DNA of 29,208 nt from Dermatophilus congolensis. Its GTDB lineage: Bacteria > Actinomycetota > Actinomycetes > Actinomycetales > Dermatophilaceae. The notes under the pieces were generated by a model. It saw only the letters and a list, made by a program, of their open reading frames with translations, was not told where the DNA came from and made no database searches. Shown here piece by piece: positions 16,201-23,487 of the stretch; position 1 is the stretch's first letter, and the number at the start of each line of letters is the position of its first letter. The translations under genes and the position numbers were made by a program. The stretch is taken from positions 1 to 29,208 of the forward strand of contig JAUNUP010000034.1 of NCBI GenBank assembly GCA_030538115.1, given 5' to 3'.

Positions 16201-16380
16201 GCCGAACAACCCGCCCGGTCCCCCTGGTCCGCCTGGTCGTCCGGGACCTCCCGGGCCCCCAGGTCCACCGGACCCTGGTGGTCGTGGAGGCCCTCCAGAG
16301 CCCCCGTTGCCGCCGCCTCCCGGTGGCCCCGCCGGGCCGCCCGGACCGAAGCCGCCGCTGCCGTCGGTCGAGTCGTTCAC
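13204..16380 (-). CDS. UPF0182 family membrane protein with collagen-like N-terminus
   Basis: This is a large (1058-residue) member of UPF0182 (COG1615; M. tuberculosis Rv3193c), whose function is unknown. Residues 9-73 are almost entirely Gly and Pro in GPGG/GGP steps. About seven transmembrane helices follow between roughly 86 and 365 (the first 'ITGIVVFALVTVLTALSQFW', the last 'LPVIGVAMLLTMSVVVGGLYP'). Then comes a large soluble, probably extracytoplasmic domain (about 370-970) with 'YYAFPDALDVDRYQL' and 'LRYPEALFKVQRELL', typical of the family, and an acidic/Gln-rich tail with a short coiled region. It starts with GTG at 16380. A hairpin terminates it. It is divergent from the PPA1309 gene across 173 bases. 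The Gly/Pro leader makes it somewhat longer than the roughly 1000 residues I expect for the family. Confidence 0.93.
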   Translation of the reverse strand: MNDSTDGSGGFGPGGPAGPPGGGGNGGSGGPPRPPGSGGPGGPGGPGRPGGPGGPGGLFGFGGPPSGGRPGTPPTLTKPQKPGPLAITGIVVFALVTVLTALSQFWTEIMWYDSVQASTVMWTTIWTQVALFVIGLVLVGGLVASSLIIAHRTRPVYAPTTPQQEVLDRYREMIEPLRKVAVFVVPALFGIFGGMAAAGQWKTALAFLNREEFGTTDPTFGMDIGFFVFTMPMLEFIASFVTMALVLALIAAGLMHYIDGGVQFNPKGLTTTRAARIHLSLLAAALVLVRAGTYWLERYALTTRNSQRITGLTYTDQHAVMPTKAILAVAAVICVALFIATIWTSSWKLPVIGVAMLLTMSVVVGGLYPMAIQSLRVNPSEAALEAPFIQKNIDATRDAYGLKQIEKAEYAARTEAQPGQLRADAATIPGIRILDPMIVAPTFTQMQGLWQYYAFPDALDVDRYQLEGGLQDAVVAARELNLEGVPQRNWVNDHTVYTHGYGLVAARGNKRTEVGEPDFFTRDIPPTGELTPFEPRIYFGERSTQYSLVGAEEGAAPRELDFQSAEGEQKVTYSGSGGVKLDNFFKRAAYAIKYREIKILLSEQVGDYTTILDRRTPRERVEAVAPWLTLDGNIYPSIVDGRMQWIVDGYTTSDQYPYSRLQSLDTATSDAITARSTAVQQALAGQVNYIRNSIKATVDAYDGTVRLYAWDDQDPLLKAWSKAFDGMVLPMSEISGDLMSHLRYPEALFKVQRELLTRYHITDAGSFYTGGEYWKVPNDPTQQAPQGGEAPDQPPYYLSIKMPDQQAPSFSLTTSFSPAGDSRPYLTGFMAVDSDAGSEAGTRREGYGKIRLLDLPSTTNVPGPTQVQNQINTSNAGSADFPVTLNNFLNISQSGSRVQRGNLLTLPVGGGLLYVQPVYVSGREGGGYPLLQAVVVSFGNKIAWAKTLDSALDQLFGGNSGAQAADSDVAGGGDKPATPATPQTQSQQLKTALDDVKKQYDAGQAALKAGDWEAYGKAQDALAAAIAKAVELAPEGGSMEGVAPQPVAPTAGATAAAS

Positions 16381-16553
16381 GTGTGCATGTCCTTGCCTCG
16401 CGCGTGCAGTTGCCCCCTACGCTACCGATTTCCGCTGCATGTTGCCTGTGCCGCCCCGCAAGCGGGCGCTGCTCACGGCCGCATCATCCCCGGGAGTGGA
16501 CCGCCGCGAGCACCCCTTTCACCCCTTCGCCGGAGATGGGCAAGAATGTGCGG

Positions 16554-17114
16554 GTGACCAACGGCACCGTCTCCGATCCTCTGCTCGACGCCCTCGTCGA
16601 GACCGAACGCCACGTCGCCGCCGCGGGCTGGGAGCAGCCTCCGCGACTGTTCGCGCTCGTCCGCACGTCACGGCTCCTCGAGATGGAGCAGACGCTCGAG
16701 GGCACGCTGGAGGTCACCGACGACGAGGCGCTGAGCAGCATCGAGCAGGAAGGTCTCGAGGAGGCGCTGGGCGCGGGCAAGCTCGGCACCGACGCGGCCC
16801 TTGACACACTGCTCGCGTCACTGGCCTGGCCCGATGAGGTCGAGGGCGTAGCCCTGGCCGTCGAGCGGCTGGTGCTACCCCCCTCCGCCATGGCCGATCT
16901 GCCCGACGACCCCGACGCGCTCGCCGAAGCCGTGGCGGCTCACCCCGAGCGGGTCGAGGTGCGGTTGTTCGCCGGCGTGCGGCGCGGGGTCCCCGGCACG
17001 TGCCTGCTGCGGCAGCGCGTCCACGACTCCGACGACAAGGTGGCGATCGGTCACGACATCGCCCCCGACCTGCTCGCAGCCCTGGCCGCGACGCTGCTGC
17101 CCGACGAGGAGTGA
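16554..17114 (+). CDS. PPA1309 family protein (unknown function)
   Basis: This is a small acidic cytoplasmic protein of 186 residues. The N-terminal 'AAAGWEQPPRLFALVRTSRLLEME' and the later 'ALAVERLVLPPSAMADLPDD' and 'EVRLFAGVRRGVPGTCLLR' match what I know of the PPA1309 family, found in actinobacteria beside UPF0182 and the PDZ/Lon protease gene. No biochemical role is known. The start is uncertain. GTG at 16554 gives the family-like N-terminus and lies 6 bases after AAGAAT, a weak -10-like box. ATG at 16536 and GTG at 16548 are also in frame, but GGAG directly abuts the ATG and is too close to act as SD. Its position between two membrane/protease genes suggests a shared but unknown pathway. 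Confidence 0.82.
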   Translation: MTNGTVSDPLLDALVETERHVAAAGWEQPPRLFALVRTSRLLEMEQTLEGTLEVTDDEALSSIEQEGLEEALGAGKLGTDAALDTLLASLAWPDEVEGVALAVERLVLPPSAMADLPDDPDALAEAVAAHPERVEVRLFAGVRRGVPGTCLLRQRVHDSDDKVAIGHDIAPDLLAALAATLLPDEE

Positions 17115-17146
17115 CGGCACACGCCTGACGCCGTCGCAGACGCGGC

Positions 17147-18214
17147 TCAGCTGCAGGTGGGGAGGGCGTCTCCGGTGCCCTTCGCGATCGACTCCACGGC
17201 GGCACGGGCCTCGTCGAACGTCCCGACGCTCACGACTTTCAGGCCCGAGGGCACGTTGCCCGTGACCTGCGGGCAGTTGGCTGCGGGCGCGAGAAACCAT
17301 GCGACACCGTCGCGTTCGGCGCCGACCATCTTGTGTTCGATGCCGCCGATGGGTCCGACCGTGCCGTCGTAGGCCATCGTGCCTGTGCCCGCGATCGACG
17401 CGCCGCCGGTCATCTCACCGGGGGTGAGCTTGTCGTAGACGCCGAGCGCGAACATCATCCCGGCCGAGGGCCCGCCGACGTGACCTGCGTTGATCGTGAC
17501 CTTCGGGGCGTCGTCGAAAAGGGCCTGCAGCCCGACGCCGATCATTCGCCGACCGTTGACCTCGCGCGGGGTCACTTCGACCACCTGGGAGGCGCCTGCG
17601 CGCGCGATCGTGACCTCCACCGGGCCGCTCGGGTCACTGGCCTGGATCAGTTCGGTGATCTGCGCGGTCCGCGTGATCCGGGTGCCGTCGATGGCCGTGA
17701 TCACGTCGCTCTCGCGGAGTTTGCCGTTCGCGGGCCCGTCCGCGCTCACCGATGCCACCTGCGAGCGCTGCGAGAAGCCGAGCGACTGGAAGACGACGGC
17801 CTCGGCGGTGTTCTGCGACCCGGCCATCTGCACGCTCGTCGCGTGCTGCAGTTCTTGCTGCGTGAGGTCGGGCGAGTAGATGGAGTCGCGGTCGACGACC
17901 TCCGCCTCGGGGTCGAGTACGGCCGCGAGCAAGTCCCACACGTTGATCTCGTACCCGGGGCCACCGAACTGGGCCACCGTCGTGAATGAGAGCGTGCCGC
18001 TCGTGGGGTACGACTCGCCGCTCGCCACTTCGATGATCGGGGTGCCGCCGAGGTCGCCGAGCGTGTTCACCGCAGGGCCGGCCTTGTTGATGACGTACGG
18101 AGGGTGGATCCACGAGCCCGCGAGCGCGATCGCCACCGCGACGGCCATACCCAGCAGAAACCGAAGCGTGCGTTCGTCGAGGCGCCACGACGCCCTCGGG
18201 AACGCCGGCTTCAC
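17147..18214 (-). CDS. PDZ and Lon-type (S16) serine protease, membrane-anchored
   Basis: This 355-residue protein is of the YlbL/Rv3194c type. One transmembrane helix sits at about 18-36 ('LRFLLGMAVAVAIALAGSW'). A PDZ domain spans about 145-215 ('GPANGKLRESDVITAIDGT') and a Lon proteolytic domain covers the C-terminal third. The catalytic dyad is visible: Ser250 in 'GGPSAGMMFAL' and Lys295 in 'IGGIEHKMVGA'. The active site faces outside the membrane. The start is GTG at 18214, overlapping the moaE stop as GTGA. A GTG five codons earlier is possible but would overlap more and has no SD. It is the last gene of the SDR-moaE-protease operon. Its substrates are unknown. Confidence 0.92.
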   Translation of the reverse strand: MKPAFPRASWRLDERTLRFLLGMAVAVAIALAGSWIHPPYVINKAGPAVNTLGDLGGTPIIEVASGESYPTSGTLSFTTVAQFGGPGYEINVWDLLAAVLDPEAEVVDRDSIYSPDLTQQELQHATSVQMAGSQNTAEAVVFQSLGFSQRSQVASVSADGPANGKLRESDVITAIDGTRITRTAQITELIQASDPSGPVEVTIARAGASQVVEVTPREVNGRRMIGVGLQALFDDAPKVTINAGHVGGPSAGMMFALGVYDKLTPGEMTGGASIAGTGTMAYDGTVGPIGGIEHKMVGAERDGVAWFLAPAANCPQVTGNVPSGLKVVSVGTFDEARAAVESIAKGTGDALPTCS

Positions 18215-18633
18215 GGAGTGCCGACCCACTCGTCCGAACCGTCGTCGAACACCTGGTGCTTCCAGATCGGCACACGCGCCTTGAGTTCGTCGATGAGGTA
18301 GCGGCAGGCGTCGAACGCCTGCCCCCGATGCTCGGCTCCCACTGCGAGCACGACAGCGGCGTCACCGATGGCCAGGTCACCGGTGCGGTGCACAGCGGCC
18401 ACGGCGTGCACACCCTCGAAAGCCGCAGCCTCTTCGGCCACCTCGTTCAGATGTGCCGTCGCCGAGGGATGAGCCGAATAGCCGAGCCCCTCGACTCCCT
18501 TACCGGAGTCGTGGTCGCGCACGAGACCGAGAAACGTCACGACGGCGCCGACTCGTGGGTCGCGCACGAGGTCGACGGCTTCCTGCAGGTCGAGGGGCTC
18601 GCCACGAACCCCGCTGTGCACGCGCGCCTTCAC
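18211..18633 (-). CDS. moaE: Molybdopterin synthase catalytic subunit MoaE
   Basis: MoaE is the large subunit of molybdopterin synthase, which puts the dithiolene sulfurs on precursor Z using thiocarboxylated MoaD. The 140-residue protein shows 'FLGLVRDHDSGKGV' (26-50 region), 'VHRTGDLAIGDAAVVLAV', 'HRGQAFDACRYLIDELKARVPIWKH' (the active-site Lys residues) and the C-terminal 'DGSDEWVG'. Everything expected of a functional MoaE is there. It starts with GTG overlapping the SDR stop (GTGA), and its stop overlaps the protease start (GTGA). No other molybdenum cofactor gene (moaA, moaC, moaD) is in the window, so its partners must be elsewhere. Confidence 0.95.
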   Translation of the reverse strand: MKARVHSGVRGEPLDLQEAVDLVRDPRVGAVVTFLGLVRDHDSGKGVEGLGYSAHPSATAHLNEVAEEAAAFEGVHAVAAVHRTGDLAIGDAAVVLAVGAEHRGQAFDACRYLIDELKARVPIWKHQVFDDGSDEWVGTP

Positions 18634-19742
18634 CGATTCGCTCCTGAATGCCGTCGACGTATACCCACCAGCGCTGCCCGCCCCGCCAGCGCCACCGCTG
18701 CGGAGGCCGTGGTCGCCACGGCGTCACGACGCAGCGATGCGAGCATACGGTTCGTTCGTATCTCCTCCAGCATCACCGCCACGCAGTCGGCGTTGTCGTG
18801 GCGTGCATGCCAGCCCGCTTCGTTGAGTGTCGCCGACGAGACGACGAGCGGAAACCGCGCGAACGCGAGGTCTTCGCCTGCGGTAACCAGCATGCCGAGC
18901 CGGTGCAGCCGAAAGGCGGAGCGCATGGCCATCGCCTCGGGCACCGCGAACCGGCCGCGGCCCGAGAGGGTCTCGACCGCTGCTTGCGTGAGATATCCGG
19001 GGCTGGCGACGGTGACCGGGCCTGAAAGCCCCGCGTCGATGCAGGTCAGCACGGCCTCTGCCAGGTCTTCGACGTGGCAGAACTGCCAGAGCGGTTCGTC
19101 GCCGTCGATGACGAGTAGCCGTCGGGGCTCGAAGTGACGGGTCATCGACGTGTCGATACCGGGCCCCACGAGGCAGGCGGGTCGGACGACGGTGATCGTC
19201 AGGTCCGGGCGTTCGGCGGCCAGGGCCTCGACCCGCCGCTCCAGGTGCAGCACGTCGCCCCCGAAGCCTGCATCGTCAGCTCCGGCTACCGGTGCGTCCT
19301 CCGGTATCGGCACCTGATTGCCGGGAGAAGCGGCGAAGGCGCGCACAGACGACATCACGACCACGCGCCCTTGCGGCGCCGCCACCTGCGCGGCTGCGTC
19401 GACGATCGCCGCGAGCGCGGCCCGGCGCGCCTCCGCGGGAACCACGACGTCGGCGCCCACGTCGGTACTGAGCGTGCAGGCCACGACGACGTCGGCCTGG
19501 AGCGGCAGATCCGGGAAGATCGGTGCCTCGGCCCCGATCTGGGCCACCAGCGTCTCCAGGCTGCGCAGCCGCGTCGTGATCGTGTACGCGAGAGGACTGT
19601 GTCCGGAAGCGGCGTCGCCCGCCTCCGGCTGCGGCACCGAGGGTTCACGGTCGCGCGCGACCCGCAAGAACGTTCTCGGGCCCGTCCCGTCCAGGCCCAC
19701 GAGCAGCAGAGAGGGCGGCTGTGACGACACTGTGGAAGTCAT
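18630..19742 (-). CDS. SDR-type NAD(P)-binding epimerase/dehydratase-like protein
   Basis: This 370-residue protein has an extended-SDR-like fold. An N-terminal nucleotide-binding strand 'LLLVGLDGTG' replaces the usual GxxGxxG. It is followed by 'VVVACTLS' and 'VVVMSSVRAFA' (the Ser of the SDR triad). The next block, 'GDVLHLERRVEAL', has no YxxxK, so an active dehydrogenase is doubtful. 'ITVVRPACLVGPGID' is the classic extended-SDR substrate-loop block and 'FCHVEDLAEAVLTCI' the next. A C-terminal hydrophobic Ala-rich stretch ends it ('ATTASAAVALAGRAALVG'). ATG at 19742 has GAGGAGGG five bases upstream. It is the first gene of the operon with moaE and the Lon-type protease. The substrate is unknown. 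Confidence 0.8.
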   Translation of the reverse strand: MTSTVSSQPPSLLLVGLDGTGPRTFLRVARDREPSVPQPEAGDAASGHSPLAYTITTRLRSLETLVAQIGAEAPIFPDLPLQADVVVACTLSTDVGADVVVPAEARRAALAAIVDAAAQVAAPQGRVVVMSSVRAFAASPGNQVPIPEDAPVAGADDAGFGGDVLHLERRVEALAAERPDLTITVVRPACLVGPGIDTSMTRHFEPRRLLVIDGDEPLWQFCHVEDLAEAVLTCIDAGLSGPVTVASPGYLTQAAVETLSGRGRFAVPEAMAMRSAFRLHRLGMLVTAGEDLAFARFPLVVSSATLNEAGWHARHDNADCVAVMLEEIRTNRMLASLRRDAVATTASAAVALAGRAALVGIRRRHSGANR

Positions 19743-19806
19743 ATCGCCCTCCTCGTGGTTATCTGGGGGGAGCACCCATTCTGACGCAGGAAGCGTAGGA
19801 GCAAGC

Positions 19807-21243
19807 ATGTCGCAGACCCCGCACACGCCGCGCCCAGGCGACGACGACGCCCCCGACTTTCTCGAGATGCTGCAGCAGATGCTCAACTCTCCCGATGGTG
19901 CGCCTCTTCGAGACGCGTTGGGGCAGATGGGCATCGACAAACTCGATCCGGCTGCGGTGAACATGCTGGCCGGTCAGCTCCAGGGGTTCTTCGCCTCCGC
20001 GCCGGCCGACGGTATCGACGTGAGCGTGTGCGCCGACATCGCTCGCAAGACAGTGTCGAAAGACGGAGACGCGGTCGTCCCCGAGTCGGTGAAGGCCGCG
20101 GTCGAGGGAGCGGTGCGGGTCGCCTCCCTCTGGGTCGATTCGGTGACGACGTTCGACAGCCAGCCGACCGCCGTGCATGCCTGGTCGCGCGCCGAATGGG
20201 TCGAGGCGACGATCGGCACGTGGGCCGACCTCGTGCGACCGCTCGCCGCCGGTGTCGGCAACGCCATCGCCGACGCGATGAGGCGACAGCTCGAGCAGTT
20301 CGGTGACGGCGAGATGCCGCAGATCCCGGGTATGCCTCCGCTGCCTCCCGGCACCGACATGGCCTCGGTGATCGGACAGATGCAGCCGATGCTGGCCCGG
20401 ATGAGCGGCTCGATCTTCGGTGTGCAGTTCGGGCAGGCAGTCGGTGCGCTCGCAGGCGATGTCGTCAGCGGAACCGAGGTCGGTCTGCCGCTCGTGGGGC
20501 ACGGCGTCGTGGCGATGCTGCCCGCCAACGTGGGTGCGTTCGGCAACGGCCTCGAGATCGACTCCAACGAGGTGCTGCTGTACCTGGCCACGCGCGAATG
20601 CGCCCGCGTTCGCCTGTTCGGCGACGTCACGTGGCTCGGGCCCCAGCTCGTCAGCGCCGTGCAGGCGTATGCACGCGACATCCGTATCGACACCGAGCGC
20701 ATCCAGAGCACGATCGAAGGCATGGACCCGGGCAACATGGAGGGGCTGCAGGAGGCCCTGGCCGGCGAGCTGTTCTCCCCGGAGCCGAGCCCGGCGCAGC
20801 AGGTCGCGCTGCGTCGCCTCGAGACCCTGCTTGCGCTGGTCGAGGGCTGGGTCGACACCGTCGCCGACCGCGCCACCCGCTCTCACCTGCCTCACTCGGC
20901 CGCGCTCGGGGAGGCCGTTCGCCGTCGCCGCGCCACGGGCGGCCCCGCTGAGGAGCTGTTCGAGCGCCTCGTCGGTCTGCAGATGCGGCCGCGCCGCATG
21001 CGTGACGCCGCCAACCTGTTCGCCGCTCTCGAGAACGCCGGCGGCGAGGCGCTGCGCGATCAGGCCTGGAACAACCCCGACTCCGCTCCCACGGCCGAAG
21101 ATCTCGACGACGTGCTCGCCTATGTCGACCGCGCGGTCGCCGGTGACGGCCAGGACGACGTCGACCTCGCACTTGAGCAACTGCTCGCAGGAGCCGATGC
21201 GGAAAAGGACGAGCCCGAAGAGAAGAGGGAGCCCAACGAGTGA
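19807..21243 (+). CDS. DUF2342 (zinc-metalloprotease-like/'hydrolase') family protein
   Basis: This 478-residue protein belongs to the actinobacterial DUF2342 group (M. tuberculosis Rv3195 at the same place in this cluster). It is cytoplasmic and mostly alpha-helical, with 'SGSIFGVQFGQAVGALAGDVVSGTEVGLPL' (200-229), 'LLYLATRECARVRLF' (257-271) and 'LLALVEGWVDTVADRAT'. In relatives the second block usually reads REAAHxRLF, from which the name zinc-dependent metalloprotease comes. Here the His is Arg, so metal-dependent activity is doubtful. ATG 19807 has AGGAG 5 bases upstream. It is divergent from the SDR gene across 64 bases and followed by the YwiC-like gene with GTGA overlap. The acidic tail ('DEPEEKREPNE') is disordered-looking. 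Confidence 0.85.
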   Translation: MSQTPHTPRPGDDDAPDFLEMLQQMLNSPDGAPLRDALGQMGIDKLDPAAVNMLAGQLQGFFASAPADGIDVSVCADIARKTVSKDGDAVVPESVKAAVEGAVRVASLWVDSVTTFDSQPTAVHAWSRAEWVEATIGTWADLVRPLAAGVGNAIADAMRRQLEQFGDGEMPQIPGMPPLPPGTDMASVIGQMQPMLARMSGSIFGVQFGQAVGALAGDVVSGTEVGLPLVGHGVVAMLPANVGAFGNGLEIDSNEVLLYLATRECARVRLFGDVTWLGPQLVSAVQAYARDIRIDTERIQSTIEGMDPGNMEGLQEALAGELFSPEPSPAQQVALRRLETLLALVEGWVDTVADRATRSHLPHSAALGEAVRRRRATGGPAEELFERLVGLQMRPRRMRDAANLFAALENAGGEALRDQAWNNPDSAPTAEDLDDVLAYVDRAVAGDGQDDVDLALEQLLAGADAEKDEPEEKREPNE

Positions 21244-22073
21244 CGTCCGCAACGACACAGCGCGTCGGCCGAAAGCCCCGCCGCAGCAAGGCGTGGATCC
21301 CGCGCCAGCACGGGGCCTGGGCCATGCTCGCGGTGCCGATCATCATCGGCGTAATCCGCTCGCGCGGCGACGCCGTGCAGGTGCCGCTCGTGTTCTTCTG
21401 GTTGTTCGGCTATTTCGCGTTCAACGCGTTCGGAGTCTGGGTCGCGAGCCGCCGCAAGCCGCTGAACCTGCCTCCGCTGCTCGTATACACCGCGCTGGCC
21501 ACGGTGTTCGGGGTGATCACGCTCATCGCGCGGCCCGATCTGCTGCGGTTCGTCCCGTTCTTCTTTCCGCTCGTCGCCGTCGCCGGGTGGTGTTCGTGGA
21601 CGAGACGCGAACGCTCGATGCTCAACGACGTCGTCACGATCGTTGCGGCCAGCATGTTCGGTTACGTCGTGTTCATGGCCGGATACTCACCGGGCGGCAC
21701 GATCACGCGTAACCACTACGTGATGGGTGCGATCATCGTCGCCTGCGCCGCCTATTTCGTTGGTACGGCCCTGTACGTGAAGACGATCATCCGCGAACGC
21801 ACGTCGGTCGGGTACAAGTGGGCCTCAGTCGGCTACCACGTGTTCTGGACTCTGGTCTGGGCGGTCATCGCGGCGCTCATCGTGGTTCCAGAACAGGCGA
21901 TCCGGGTGCCCGGCGTCAGCCTGCGGGCGGCAGCCGCGCTCACCGTCTTCTTCGCGATCCTGACCGTGCGGGCCTGGTTGCTGGCCGGGCGAAAGCTCCG
22001 CCCCCGCGACATCGGAATCGGCGAAATCGTAGCCAGCACAGCGCTTCTCGTGATCGCGGTACGTATTTGGTAA
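21240..22073 (+). CDS. YwiC-like integral membrane protein
   Basis: This 277-residue membrane protein has about eight transmembrane helices. The family mark is 'WIPRQHGAWAMLAVPIIIG' (residues 19-37), found at the N-terminus of YwiC-like proteins. In Bacillus, ywiC lies in the nitrate respiration region, but the molecular function is not established. The start is GTG, overlapping the upstream stop as GTGA, so it is translated with the DUF2342 gene. The last helix ends just before the stop ('EIVASTALLVIAVRIW'). After it there are about 150 bases before the next gene. Confidence 0.85.
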   Translation: MTSATTQRVGRKPRRSKAWIPRQHGAWAMLAVPIIIGVIRSRGDAVQVPLVFFWLFGYFAFNAFGVWVASRRKPLNLPPLLVYTALATVFGVITLIARPDLLRFVPFFFPLVAVAGWCSWTRRERSMLNDVVTIVAASMFGYVVFMAGYSPGGTITRNHYVMGAIIVACAAYFVGTALYVKTIIRERTSVGYKWASVGYHVFWTLVWAVIAALIVVPEQAIRVPGVSLRAAAALTVFFAILTVRAWLLAGRKLRPRDIGIGEIVASTALLVIAVRIW

Positions 22074-22226
22074 GGGTTTGCGACGTGCCGCCCATCCTGC
22101 GGGGTGCCGAGGGGGGCGCGCACTAGGCTGATCGCCGGTCAGCCCCCGCGTTGGCCGAACCGGCGCCTCTGAGCGGGCGGTGCCGGGAGAATCGACACAA
22201 CAGTTTTCTTAAGGACAGGAGAGTCC

Positions 22227-22391
22227 ATGAGCGACACCGGCGAGGTGTACCGGGGCGAGTTCTACTGCGTCAAGTGCAAGGACAAGCGGCAGGCGGAGGG
22301 GAACGTCGTCGAGACGAACGGCCGCCGCATGGCCAAGGGCAAGTGCCCGCAGTGCGGCACCGGTCTCAACCGCATCCTCGGACGCGCCTGA
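22227..22391 (+). CDS. 54-residue two-CxxC protein (DUF5679-like)
   Basis: This short gene of 54 codons has C14-VK-C17 and C40-PQ-C43, a four-cysteine zinc ribbon, with the family-like context 'EFYCVKCKDKR', 'NGRRMAKGKCPQCGT' and 'LNRILGRA'. ATG at 22227 has AGGAG 5 bases before it, and a 19-bp hairpin follows the stop by 7 bases, so it is a compact independent unit. A TAGGCT box at 22124 and a GGCTGA/TCAGCC hairpin (22126-22144) lie in the 150-base region upstream. I recall small proteins of this family near the E1-like/ABC1 gene pair in other actinobacteria, but the function is unknown. It may bind zinc and nucleic acid or a protein partner. Confidence 0.85.
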   Translation: MSDTGEVYRGEFYCVKCKDKRQAEGNVVETNGRRMAKGKCPQCGTGLNRILGRA

Positions 22392-22398
22392 TTTCTGA

Positions 22399-22442
22399 CG
22401 ACGGCGGGTACGTCGGCCTCGGGGCCGATGTACCCGCCGTCG
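22399..22442 (+). terminator. 19-bp hairpin terminator after the two-CxxC gene
   Basis: Arms 22399-22417 and 22424-22442 pair over 19 positions (one G-T pair) with a 6-nt loop (ctcggg). It starts 7 bases after the stop. T-runs are weak. Confidence 0.8.
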
Positions 22443-22557
22443 CTGTGTCCGTGCACTTTTCGCGCGTCATCCCCAGGCGGCCCCCGGGGGTGTGGATGAG
22501 CGACGAGGCTCCGGCGCCGCTGCGAGCAGACTGTCGGTACCCGATGAAGGAGCCGAC

Positions 22558-23487
22558 ATGTCGTATCGCCCGCGTTTGAAACGAAACGTCCGAGTGCTGC
22601 GCCGCGCCGACGATTCGGTGCAGATCGGCACCGGCACCAGCGACGGCATCGTGCTCGAACACCTCAGCGACGAGCAGTTCGCGTACCTCGCCTCGCTCGA
22701 CACCCACGTCGAGACGCCGACGCTTCCGCCTCCGGAGACCGCCGACGATCTGCTCGCGCTGCTCGACGAGCGGGGGCTGCTCCAGATACGGGCCGACGCT
22801 CCGCCTCCGGGCATCTCGGGCGGCCGCACCCTTCCCCGGCTTGCGATCGAGGGCGCCGGCACGCTGGTGCCGACCGTTCGGGCGGGGCTCGCGGAGGTCG
22901 GGTACCGCATCGTGCCGGCCACTCACCCGCGTGGAGTGGCTCCCACCCGCGCCGGAGCCGAATCGCTCGCCAGAGGCCTGGCCCAGCGCGCCGACCTGGC
23001 GGTGCTGGTCGACCGCGGCGGCGTCCCGTTTCTCACTGGTGAGCCGTGGCGGCGGGCCGGAGTCCCGCACATCCCCGTCGTCTTCGACGGTCCGCTCGTC
23101 ACCGTCGGGCCCGTCGTCGAGCCCGGCGGACCGTGTCTGCGCTGCCTCGACCTGACCCGTTGCGACCGTGACCCGTCGTGGCCCGTCCTGCTCGCGCAGG
23201 TGGCCGGCTACGACGCCACCGACGCCGAAGAACCCGCTCGCACCCCCGACGACATCGTGGCGATGCGGCTCGCGGTCGCCGTGGCGGTTTCGGCCGTGCA
23301 CGGACTTGCCGGCACTGCCCGATACGTCGCTGGGCGCAGAGGCAGGAGAGCCCGCTCCGCCGCCCGCCCGACCGGCGCGCACACCTCGATCACCTGGCGT
23401 TTGCCCGGCCCCGACGTCGAACGGCACGAATGGCAGGTGCATCCGAGGTGTCCTGCCCATGGGGCATCGGGGACAATGGAATCGTGA
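22558..23487 (+). CDS. E1-like/cyclodehydratase-type protein with RRE-like N-terminus
   Basis: This 309-residue protein is the counterpart of M. tuberculosis Rv3196. Residues 1-75 look like a PqqD-type RiPP recognition element ('YRPRLKRNVRVLRR', 'VLEHLSDEQFAYLASL'). A ThiF/E1-like fold follows, with a poor nucleotide loop 'LAIEGAGTLVPTVRAGL' (95-110) and the family block 'GVPHIPVVFDGPLVTVGPVVEPGGPCLRCLDL'. C193, C196 and C202 with C298 ('HPRCPAHG') can form the zinc site seen in E1-like TOMM cyclodehydratase proteins. ATG at 22558 has AAGGAG six bases upstream. It overlaps the ABC1 kinase gene as GTGA. No RiPP precursor or YcaO gene is nearby, so the activity in this setting is unknown. Confidence 0.8.
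   Translation: MSYRPRLKRNVRVLRRADDSVQIGTGTSDGIVLEHLSDEQFAYLASLDTHVETPTLPPPETADDLLALLDERGLLQIRADAPPPGISGGRTLPRLAIEGAGTLVPTVRAGLAEVGYRIVPATHPRGVAPTRAGAESLARGLAQRADLAVLVDRGGVPFLTGEPWRRAGVPHIPVVFDGPLVTVGPVVEPGGPCLRCLDLTRCDRDPSWPVLLAQVAGYDATDAEEPARTPDDIVAMRLAVAVAVSAVHGLAGTARYVAGRRGRRARSAARPTGAHTSITWRLPGPDVERHEWQVHPRCPAHGASGTMES

Noticed and set aside
13135..16557. Plus-strand open frame of 1140 codons opposite the UPF0182 gene
   Set aside because: It is a shadow of the true gene. Arg/His/Val-rich composition, no recognisable domain, and the minus-strand frame has membrane helices and family motifs. GC-rich DNA commonly gives such long antisense frames.
22558..23487. RiPP (TOMM) biosynthetic cluster
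   Set aside because: No YcaO cyclodehydratase, precursor peptide, dehydrogenase or exporter is in the window. The E1-like gene alone is a conserved actinobacterial gene. The idea is kept only as a hypothesis in the findings.
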